Assembly: GCA_922989275.2 (NCBI GenBank)
Contig: OV277860.1
Span: 45,640,400-45,704,399, forward strand
Length of the DNA stretch: 64,000 nt
Direction: 5' to 3'
From: Gari tellinella
Taxonomy: Eukaryota > Mollusca > Bivalvia > Cardiida > Psammobiidae
Every line of letters starts with the position of its first letter. Position 1 is the first letter of the stretch. The position numbers and the translations under genes are program-made. Under the pieces are notes generated by a model. That model ran no database searches. It saw only the letters and a list, made by a program, of their open reading frames with translations, and was not told the origin of the DNA. This document shows, one piece after another, positions 34,540-44,242 of the stretch.

Positions 34540-35060
34540 GTTACATAAAATCCTTAATTTTCACCCGATTTTCATTATAATGGTCTTAAAAGAAGGCTAA
34601 GATATTTATCTTTCACTTGTAAAAATAACAGATTTTATTTTAAAAATTGATCAGTTTTATGGCGAGTTAAAGAGTGGTTTCCAAATGAATTTGCCGATAA
34701 AAGGGAGCAAGCACTCGGGCATAAATATATCACGCCCTGTTACAAAACCTTTCATAAAACCCTCAATTTTCCACCGATTTTCAAAGAAATGGTCTTAAAG
34801 GAAAGCTTAGATATATTTCTTTCAGTTGTAAAAATGCAAGTGTTTATTTTCGAAATCGACCAATTTTATGGCGAGTTAAAGAGCGATGGCCAAATTAAAT
34901 AGTCGATAAACGAGAGCAGGCGATCGCGAAATATACACTACGTCCCGTTTCAAAAACTTGAATTTAATCCATAATTTTCGTCCGATATATATATATATAT
35001 ATATATATTTAAAAAAAAAAGGTCTTGATATAAAGCCGTGACACTTATCTTTCGGTTGTA
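34540..35060. repeat. Diverged tandem repeat, about 210-bp period
   Basis: Three copies start near 34544, 34756 and 34965. Each has ATTTTC.CCCGATTTTC, TGGTCTTAAA, TATCTTTC..TTGTAAAAAT and, in the first two, CAGTTTTATGGCGAGTTAAAGAG. The third copy is interrupted by an (AT)n run at 34986-35009. Confidence 0.7.
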
Positions 35061-35659
35061 AAAATACCAGGGTTTTCTTGAAGCGAAAAAAGTAATGATG
35101 ACCTACAAAGGTTGCTGGCTAATGAAATGACTAGACCAACTCGCGTAAGAAAAGAATTCCTTCCGTATAAAAACTTAAGCAAACTTCTAAACTTCTAAAA
35201 ATGTGTTCATGCATTGTTACAATGTTCTATATGGAGGAAATATTTCCTTGGAAGCAAAAAAAAATCCATTTTGTATGTAAAGAGACATTTGAAAGGAGTG
35301 CGCGTCAAACGGCCAAAATCCAAAACGGCCAAAGTTGTAACTGTATTATTATGTCGTATGTGATCATTATTATTATTGAAAGGAAAATTAGAATTATTAA
35401 CATATTACTTCAAAAAAATGAATTTAGGGTTAGTTTTACATCCAGACTAAAATATACATATTATCCGTCCCATTTCTATGAAAGAGGTAACAGTTTGCAT
35501 TATCTTCAGAAATTAATTGCAAACATGATAACATGAGATCTCCGTTTCTTTCTGCTTTACTTATGTCTTATATAACGGAGTAAATTATAAAGCAGCCAAT
35601 GCCTTAAGCAATCTATTTTACTGACTGCTTAACTCTTTGCCTGCTGATCGCGACTTTAC

Positions 35660-35745
35660 TTTTTTTTTTGCAAACAACTTGGATCAAGATCAGATGCCGC
35701 GTAACACGGCGTCTGATCTGGATCCAGAATGTTTGACACTCGTCC
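35660..35745. repeat. Type A hairpin
   Basis: CAAACAACTTGGATCAAGAT, tip GCCGCGTAACACGGC, and the inverse arm. Left shell TTAACTCTTTGCCTGCTGATCG; right side CACTCGTCCTTAGC. Confidence 0.6.
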
Positions 35746-36299
35746 TTAGCTTTATTTACTTACAAAATGTCTACCATATTACACATCACAAAGGAATGTG
35801 ACACATTACGTAACCGTATACAGAACCCGCACCAAATTAGCAGGACAATTATCAGCGTCATAAAACTGTCCCAGCATGAAGTCCATGCTTCTTGAACATG
35901 CCGATTATCTATGAAGATGGACACCAGCGGGTTGCCACTTTAATAAAAAAAGATCAATGCTACCCGTGCGTGTAACTTTAACATGTGTTTTTGACTTCTG
36001 TAACCGCATGATGTTTATATATTATACAAATCACAAAAAATAAAGATAATAGAATTGAATTAAAAAAAAACAAAAAATAAAAAAAAACCAACATCAATGC
36101 ACCTGGTTTGGTTGATGACTGGATTAACCCTCTCATTACTGAATACCAGTAACATGATGACTATTGCAATTGCAAACAGTTGTAATCCAGACCAGGCTCG
36201 AAAATGTCGGATTCATAGAGTATGTCTCTTGAAATATAGTTTACCCCTTTTTCAAATTAAGCTCTTTATGACACATTTTACCTTTTCTCCGCATGAGGA

Positions 36300-36440
36300 T
36301 CATCAGAGAGAGAGAGACAGACAGACAGACATTCATACAGAAAGATGGAGACAGAAAAGAAGAAGCGAGAGACTGACAGACAGAGATAAGAGAAAAACAG
36401 ACAGACAGAGAGACAGTCACAAAGAGAAACAGAGACATAC
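36300..36440. repeat. GACA/GAGA-rich simple repeat
   Basis: Purine-rich strand with repeated GACAGACAGACA and GAGAGAGACAG words. It creates open frames on both strands that are not genes. Confidence 0.85.
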
Positions 36441-36458
36441 AAACAGACAGTGGCAGAG

Positions 36459-37020
36459 ACACAAACTTCGTAGATAAACGAAAAAATACGTTTTTCTCTC
36501 ATTTTCATAACCTCACTAAACTATCAATTTATAAGCTATCGCCTCAAATTTTGTACTACACGTAAGATTATGGTCTAATAAAACATATGTATTAAAATTT
36601 ACAAAGAAAAACTGACATTAAAAGCATTTCTATTAACACCAAACTTCGTAGGTAAACGAAAAAATACGTTTTTCTCTCATTTTCAAAACCTCACTAAACT
36701 AACAATTTATAAGCTATCGCCTCAAATTTTGTACTACTCGTGAGATCATTGTCTAAAAAAACATCTTTATTAAAATTTATAACGAAAAGATAAAGTTAAA
36801 AGCATTTCTATTAACACCAAACTTTCGTAGGAAAAACGGAAAATACAGTACTATACGTTTTCTCTCTCATTTTCACAACCTCACTAAACAAACAATTTAT
36901 AAGCTATCGCCTCAAATTTTGTACTACTCGTGAGATCATGGTCTAATAAAACATCTGTATTAAAATTTATAACGAAAAGATAACATTAAAAGCATTTCTA
37001 TTAACACCAAACTTTCGGAA
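36459..37020. repeat. Tandem repeat, about 180-bp period, three copies
   Basis: Copies begin with CAAACTTCGTAG at 36462, 36640 and 36818, with a partial fourth at about 37005. Each contains TATAAGCTATCGCCTCAAAT and TTAAAAGCATTTCTATTAA. The identity is high, so the expansion looks recent. Confidence 0.8.
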
Positions 37021-37562
37021 AAACGTTGTTTTCTAGCCGCCAGCGAGCGCCGCTGATTGAACGACACGATAAATCGCGAGCAGGCCGGATACTTCTCCAT
37101 TTGTCCTTTCTCCATGATGTTTTATAAGTGATTATCGAGTCTAATTGATATTTTGCATCAATGAAATAACCCATCAAAAGGACCGTGTCTCATATTATTT
37201 ATTGAATAGTATGTATCCTTATCGTAAAAATCTGATCTGCATATACACCAAACTGATTTTATTCTGAATTAATGTTATTATTGCGTTTATTGTCGTTTTT
37301 ATTATCAGCATTTAGTCAGCATATATTAAAATAAATTATAGATTCTATTCAATTGTGAATTTATTTGTGTTTTCCATACCTTACGAATTGTGTGTGCATT
37401 TAAATTTGTGGCCATGTATTATAGATTTAATTCGTATGGGGTTCGGGTTCACATATTTAATCATAGGAATATTATAGGATAAAATGGAATTTAAATTAAA
37501 ACAAAATATTTGGATCTCTAATTATCATATCTATTGTTTCTAATAGAATATCAGCCATATAA

Positions 37563-38036
37563 ATGAACCTTACAGTGTAGATTCAACTCGTTTTTGGCCC
37601 TAGTTCATATGGTCATTTACTAGTATGGGATATTCATACGTATTTGGAAATATCGATATTATATGATTAATAATGGGATTTAATTTAATCTTTTTTATGG
37701 AATTTCTTCATAATGATCACATTTAACATGTATGATAGAATAATACCCATAAAAATGGCCCTACGGTATAGATTCAACTCGTATGGTCATTTACTCGTAT
37801 GGGATATTCATACGTATTTGGAAATATCGATATTATATGAATAATAATGGGATTTAATGTAATCTTTTTTATGGAATATCTTCATAAAGATCATATTTAT
37901 CATATATGATAGAATAAAACCCATAAAAAAGCCCCTACAGTATAGATTCAACTCGTATGGATACGTATGGGCAGCCATACCAGTAGTGTGCCAGTAGTGT
38001 GCCAGTCGTATGGGGTTTTTCCATGGACCGGCCTAG
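37563..38036. repeat. Right arm of large inverted repeat
   Basis: Reverse complement of 31148-31608, with two tandem 180-base units. Outward of it (38037-38160) lies a GC-rich patch with CCGCCGCGGATCCGCGGCG, matching CGCCGCGGATACGCGGCG at about 43830. Confidence 0.75.
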
Positions 38037-38948
38037 GACAGCGCGTTTTTTCCGCCGCGTTTTTAGTACCTTAATCCGCCGCGGATCCGCGGCGATTTCG
38101 CGCTGTGTCACGCTACGTGGGAAAATCGATAACATTAATCTCCGCGGACGATCTCGCAACGGAGAGTCCAGGTACAAAACTCCTGTGAAACAAGAAATTG
38201 TTCATTAATATTGTAATCGTTTGGTCGAGATCTACATTGTATGTGTTGAAGTGTGTAAACAACGGACTCGTAAAATAAACAAAAATAAATGCAGATATTA
38301 TATAAATGTATCCAAACCAGGCAATTCAGATGGAAGCAGTTTGTCGGAATTGACATGTACGATCAATCTGAGTCGCAAAATTACTATAAATGGCATATTT
38401 CAGATTTTGTTTACCTCAACCTGCAGTCTGCAAGCGAGTTTCCCTTTGATGTGTAGAAGTCGATTTTCGTCATCATTTACAGTGCACATTTTCTGATGTA
38501 ATAATACGTGTTTACTCTTTACACAACAAGCACTCACTGTTCCGTTTCGACACAGCATATATACATGATATAAAAGCAGTGGAGTCTTGCATACTAAAGT
38601 TCATTTACACACGCGGGGCGAATGGATTTTATATCTTCGTAAATTGAATACATGTATATAGAACGATTTAAATAGATATTCAAGAATATGTTTATGAACA
38701 GAAAATTAACAAAACGAATTAAACTGCTCCGAAATTAAAGAAAACTGTCCGTATTAAACCAGATGTTTTTTGCACTACGGAAAAATATGGACACTGCCGA
38801 ATGACGTTGACGTTACGCATGCTTCCAATTATGTAGTAAATTGCCAATTTTGCATTCCATTAAAATATTTATTCAACATAATTATAATGTAATTATCAAT
38901 TTAAAGCTATACAGTCTATCTTTTCTATGATCGAGGCTATACACGCGC

Positions 38949-39216
38949 CAGGACTGCCATAAGTTGACATGAAAAATCCTAAGATTTCCAAATTTGCATT
39001 TCAAGTGCGATTTTACGAATCGTACCTTTACCCCATAGCCTTTTTGTTTTGTTGACATGCTACGTCTTAAAGCAGGCTGTAAGTAAAGCAGAATGCGCCC
39101 TAAAGCAGAATGCGCCTTAGGGCGCATTCTGTTTTACTTTCAGTCTGCTTTAAGCTACCATGTACCAGAAATAAAATCCGAAGATTTAGGAAATATCCGG
39201 AGAAATGGCAGCCCTG
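38949..39216. mobile_element. CAGGRCTGCCAT-ended MITE with type C hairpin
   Basis: CAGGACTGCCATAAGTTGAC to GAGAAATGGCAGCCCTG. The interior holds a CCCCATAGCC shell fragment and a type C hairpin (about 39065-39160) whose left arm has an internal duplication of AAAGCAGAATGCGCC, so the hairpin tip is asymmetric. Confidence 0.65.
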
Positions 39217-39834
39217 ACGCATACTTTCAAACAATGCGTAGAACTAGTATTGAATTACTGTGTTGACCTAGGACAAAGATTTCATATTATTTTTTTTATA
39301 TATATTTATAAATAATTCCTGTATCTCTCTCTTTTTTCAGAGTAAACATTCTACAAAGAAGAACAAAAATAGATAACAGAGCTTCAAAAGGAACACCTGT
39401 TCTGGGTCTACATTTTTTACCAGTTCCCATTCTGTATGCACCTTGTTTCAAGCTTATTACGGTTTTGAGTCGAGTCTTAGATCGTTCTCATGCAGTTTAT
39501 GTAAGATTGAGCATCATAATTATGGATTAACAAACAAAACTAGATAAAAAATAACGTAACTCGGCGTAACTGATTTGTTTTTGATCTCATTTAGCATGAT
39601 ATACACATAGACCTATAACACACACTGGTTAAAAATCAACACATACAAAAAATGATTACACAGCGATTACATATAGATGCAATCCACGTCATAAAAATAG
39701 TAGAAAAACATAGAATTGTGAGGCATAGCTCAAACTCGGCAATTTCTGTATTGTTTGTGATTGTTTAATAATTCTCTTTAGCAATCAGTCTACCTGACTC
39801 TGTTTAGTCTTTTCCACTTGAAAAGTTCGAACCC

Positions 39835-39920
39835 AGACTGTGATCGAACTCCCATAGGCGAGGGGCTGAGTGATGGCTACTCACAGTGACTATATATTCT
39901 CTCTACCACGAAGGCCCCGA
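39835..39920 (-). mobile_element. tRNA-derived SINE head, second copy
   Basis: The minus strand reads GGGGCCTTCGTGGTAGAGAG and, downstream, GGGAGTTCGATCACAG. Related to 26590-26692. Confidence 0.5.
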
Positions 39921-40326
39921 CACATAATATCTACGAAACATACATTTGAAATGACAAAACACTCGTGCAGGAAATTCACGAGCTCTGAACAAAGCTAATT
40001 GAAACTAGTTAACCCTTTCCTCCATATATAGATACGCATTTTATCACCTTTGCAAACAGTAGACCCAGACCAGGATCGATCTTCTCTTGTTTGTTAGTAT
40101 GTTGTATAGATACATGTATGATTTTGTTCTCTGGACTTCTCTTAAATTGTTTAATGTTATGTAAGCTTTTAAGAAAGTGTCTTTATTTATATCTATTCAT
40201 AGCGGATGGAGTTTCTCAAATATTCATGGAGGAAACGGATAATTCAGCAATTTGACAAAGCCAAACTTAATGCTGATCTTTCAAACAGTATACAGTCTGA
40301 TCTGATCAGGATGTATGCTGCTGGAC

Positions 40327-41656
40327 ATGTATTAGTTATAGTTCATTTTTTGAAAATTATGCAATATAACCTGGAGCGACCGTAGGGAGCGAACAGGTTA
40401 TCTTGCATAATTTTCAAACAAATGAACTATAACTGATTTACCGTTGCCTCGAATATGGCGCGTTGGACGGTGTATGGCAGTTATCGTTCACCCTAGTTTT
40501 CATACCGTTCAACAAAATTTACATATCGCGCCAGTTTGTCTGCCAATAAATGGGCTCTATTTCGGTGGGCGGCTCTTCCGATTTTTGGAAACCCGCGAAT
40601 TTATTCTTACACCTGAGAAACAAAACTAGTCTACCAAATGGAATTTAAAACTAGAGCCTTGAATGGCGTTGTCTTTAAAACAAATATGATGCCCCCCACC
40701 CGCTTGCTGTAATTTTGTGAAAAATTAAAGCAAATCAAAATCCTGTGCACATGCACATCTATGGTAGTGCAAACACTACACTGCCACATTATAAGGTTGT
40801 AGCTTGAAAACTGTATAGGAAAAGTTAGCCGGTTTAAGATCACCTGTTAGATGACATCGATCTGGACTGCGCTGTTAATAAAAGTAATGCCTGTGCCCTG
40901 GGGCTCCGAATGCGTTAAAGACGAGTGGCTTTTTAACGCAAGCAGAAACGCATATGGAATCTTTCTGTATTGCTATTCTAATGCATTGACGAATAGCCAC
41001 CTTAGTTTAAACCCACTCCATTTCTGATGGCCGCTTTCGAAACGTTTTACAGTCAAACCTTTGTATAGCGATTACACAAAAGAAGATACAGGTGGCTGTT
41101 TAACCCTTTCAACTCCAACACTTATAATAAATAATTCCAATTTCTCATTCAGTCGAGTCCATTTGTTTGTAATAGAAGCTCTATGATGTGGTTCTACAAT
41201 GTTTACGCATGACAAGTTTACCATTATCTGGTACATTGTAAATGACGAGTGTACTCCTCGCCTATAGGGTTCAATGACTTAATGCAGGACAAAAGTAATA
41301 CACAAAGGTCAGTTGTGAGCCTTCTGTATTAATTTGATTATGTATTAAATTAACTAGTCGTTCTTTAACATAGTCATACCTCTTCACTGAATCATGGTCG
41401 TTAAACATAGGTTATACTGTACTATGTAACTTCCATACATGTACGTAGTATGTCTATTTCCCAGCTGAGCGATGGCTGTCTAATGACGTAATAATGCGCT
41501 TAGCCCCGCCTTAGCGCGAGGCGTCCATAACCGTGTTCATAAACTGCTTTATTTCTTCCATACCCGGTACAAAGCTGAACGAATATGCGATATATTTTTT
41601 CATTTCTCCCTGAAATAGAGCCCTTTCATTGGCTGGCAAACTAGGGCGAACGGTAA
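40327..41656. mobile_element. 1.33-kb non-autonomous element, copy 2
   Basis: Same structure as 527-1986: foldback at 40333-40435, TTACCGTTGCCTCGAATATG start, AACGAATATGCGATATATTT and GGGCGAACGGTAAA at the right. The two copies differ by many small changes, so neither is very recent. An internal AATGCAGGACAAAAGTAATA hairpin lies at about 41280-41345. Confidence 0.6.
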
Positions 41657-42132
41657 AGGTCAGCATCGAGTGAAAATTGTTGTTAGATTGTCAAACGGGT
41701 CAGTCAGTCCGTCTGTCTGTTCGTCCGTCCTACCCTCCGTCCCGAATACAGTACATACTTTGTCTCGATAACTCCTCCTACAGTTTTCAAGCTACAACCT
41801 TATTACTTGGCAGAGATTTTGCACATGTACCATAGACGTGCATGTGAACAGAATTTTGATCTGCTTTCATTTTTCACAAAAATTACAGTAAGTTGAAAAT
41901 ACTCAAATTTTTTGCCGGCGAAGGCAATATATTTGTCTTACAGACAAAGTCATCCCTGTAGTCTGTGTTCTTAACCATTAGCATTTTCCAGTCAGTTTTC
42001 ATCACAAGACGACCTCGTTTTTTTAACTGACTTCGTGTGTGCTACCCATAAATATACTAGTTTATGCGAATATTCCTCATGTCATTACATGTATATGTGC
42101 TCTCAGAGTAATAAAGGAATTGTTGAAACAAT

Positions 42133-42380
42133 CTGTGTGTGTGTGTGTGTGTGTGTGTGTCTGTCTGTCTGTCTGTCCGTCTGTCTTTGTATGTCTCTGT
42201 ATCTCTGTGCAGACATTTAGCCGAGTTTGACACACAGCAAGGTAAGACACATATTTCCTCAGTATCACCGCAGTCTGTCTGTCTGTCTGTCTTTGTATGT
42301 CTCTGTATCTCTGCAGCCATTTGGCCGAGAATGACACACAGCAAGGTAAGACACATCATTCTTCAGTATCACCCTAGTCT
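42133..42380. repeat. (TG)n/(TGTC)n tract and 104-bp tandem duplication
   Basis: A (TG)n then (TCTG)n run leads into two 104-base copies. Each copy has a pyrimidine tract, CTCTG..CAG, 29 bases (42213-42241 and 42317-42345) and AAG|GTAAGAC. The layout mimics a duplicated mini-exon, about 1.8 kb upstream of the ATM start exon. Open frames through the tract are artefacts of the simple repeat. Confidence 0.7.
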
Positions 42381-42889
42381 TCCTTCGACATTTGATGGAG
42401 ACTGTCAGGAACAATATCTTAGCATTTTGATGAGATGAAAAGAGTCTTACCTGAAAGACAACAAAATACCATTAATTAGCTGTACTTTTGAAAGTTCCGA
42501 TAACGATTCAACGATACAAATCAGTTTAGCAACGGAATTATAAATACACATGTGTGTTCAATTCCGCGGTTTAACTGTTCTATATAGTTCAAAACATAAT
42601 TATAATAAAAAAATATTGTGTAAGCGTGAAACTTGACGGAACAATGAAACACATAGACAGACAGACATGTTGATAGATAGCTTAAATAGTGACCGACAAC
42701 GATACACATCAGGTCTTTTATTTCTTACATAAAAAACCTTCGACAAATTCCATCAAACAACAACTAATAGCAAAAAATTGACCTGGTAATCCCAAAAACA
42801 GCGTTAATACATACATGAATTGTAATTTGGTAAAAAAAAAAAAGTGCCGTATCACCCATCAGGCTACGAAGACGAATCCGTACTCCTAG

Positions 42890-43200
42890 CCACAGGTACT
42901 TGACACATACTTTATTATCTATGACCCCCCCCTTTTAAAAAAATAAAATAATAAAGTATGTGTCAAGTACCTGTGCTCCTAGCCTCACAGTTTAGGCACA
43001 GGTACATGTAAATGTGTCAAAAATGTTAATAAAATAATGTCACTGGTGCATCTAATTCGAATGAGGTGCTAAATCGGCCTGAATAACATAAAAAAAAAAG
43101 ATGGATTTTACACCTCATTCGAATCGGATGCACAATGACATTATTTTATTACCGCTTAAGACATAATTACATGTACCTGTGAGTTTATGAGTACGGGTCC
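42890..43200. repeat. Pair of long inverted repeats
   Basis: GGTACTTGACACATACTTTA (42896) is mirrored at 42953-42972. AAAATAATGTCACTGGTGCA (43032) and TCTAATTCGAATGAGGTG are mirrored at 43110-43155. An outer pair, CACAGGTACATGTAA / TTACATGTACCTGTG, encloses the second. Probably a foldback element. Confidence 0.6.
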
Positions 43201-43739
43201 TTATACTCATAGCCATTTAAAAATATACATGTATCCAGGAACGTAGATTATAGACTAAGTTCCTGATGTATCATATAAGATTTAAATATAATTACAACAA
43301 AAACCCAACCTTTTTCGTGAGGATTTTTTTTTACGTGAAAGCATGGATACTTACTGAGTATACAAAAAAGCTTCTTTGTATACGGTGGACTGATATAAAT
43401 TTAATAGGTTGACCTAGTTGTCAGATTTTCAGAAAATGGATTATCCTCGTTTTCGGAATACCTTGTTTTCATTTAGCTGTGGATGTTGGTAGATCTATTA
43501 TATGTTTTGAATAACGGACCAGATCTAATAGATTATGGACAACATAAATAAGAAATAGTAGGTATTTCATTTCAGTTTTATTACTTTGTCCGTAACGTTG
43601 TCGGTGGCCAGTAGGCTATTTTGTATAAAAGGAAGATTTAATTATGCTCGCGTAAAACTTTTTCGGCTGGTGTTTTCCCTGATGTTGATGCATTTGAAAA
43701 TAATTTAATAGGGACAAAGCTGAAAAAGTAGCAACATAA

Positions 43740-43994
43740 TGTAAAATATCCGTCAAAATCTCCGCCGTGGGCCAGGTAATTAAACTCTCGAACGAGAGGA
43801 CAAACGCTGCGTTCGAAGTTACGAACGCCGCGGATACGCGGCGAAATTGAGGTGTAAATTTCGCAGCGGAAAAAACTCTCGTGACGCTGCGTCGGGAGTT
43901 TAGACTCTCGACGCGGCGGACGATTTTAGGCATTCCGCGCAAGACAAAATCGCGGAGTCGAGAGGATTTTGAAAAATCCATGTGGCCTGTACTG
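43740..43994. repeat. GC-rich end with CTCTCGA and CGCCGCGG palindromes
   Basis: Repeated CTCTCGA/TCGAGAG and GCCGCGGATACGCGGC. It ends in AATCCATGTGGCCTGTACTG followed by TA, the inverse of the start at 31050. It lies just upstream of the ATM 5' exon and could overlap its promoter region, but no promoter motif is clear. Confidence 0.5.
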
Positions 43995-44176
43995 TAGTGT
44001 ATGAAGCAGGTTGATTGAAACGGAAAGTATTTGGCAGAAGACTCATTGTCATGTAACTTCACATTGCAGACATAGATAACATGTGTATTTGCGTAAAATG
44101 GAAATTTACTAAGAAAACTTGTTCCTAAGTTGAGTGTATTTATTTCATTTTTCAGAAGAAAACTAAATAACCAACA

Positions 44177-44242
44177 ATGGATGTTTCAGAAGTCCACGAC
44201 ATTTGCAGAGAGCTAACGTCAGAGAAAACTAATGATAGAAAG
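44177..44242 (+). CDS. ATM: ATM coding exon 1
   Basis: 22 codons from ATG (ACAATGG context) to AAG|GTATAAGC. TTCATTTTTCAG at 44144-44155 is a good acceptor, so this is probably exon 2 of the transcript, with a noncoding exon upstream that I could not place. It starts the TAN motif. Confidence 0.85.

Larger units (their letters stand above)
31148..38036. mobile_element. About 6.9-kb unit bounded by long inverted arms
   Basis: The arms at 31148-31608 and 37563-38036 are long inverted repeats, each with two tandem units. A further partial unit lies inside at about 33990-34220. The interior holds a MITE at about 32560-32755, tandem repeats at 34540-35060 and 36459-37020, and weak coding candidates at 32297-32557 and 33019-33081. 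No transposase motif is seen. A large TIR transposon or a foldback element is the simplest reading. Confidence 0.55.

Noticed and set aside
36241..36508. Open frames on both strands, rich in Ser/Leu or Arg/Asp
   Set aside because: Simple GACA/GAGA repeat composition.
42035..42438. Cys/Val/Ser-rich frames
   Set aside because: Caused by (TG)n and (TCTG)n tracts.
43616..44062. 148-codon minus-strand frame upstream of ATM
   Set aside because: It covers the GC-rich palindromic transposon end; no protein motif is seen. A divergent partner gene such as NPAT was considered, but nothing resembles it.
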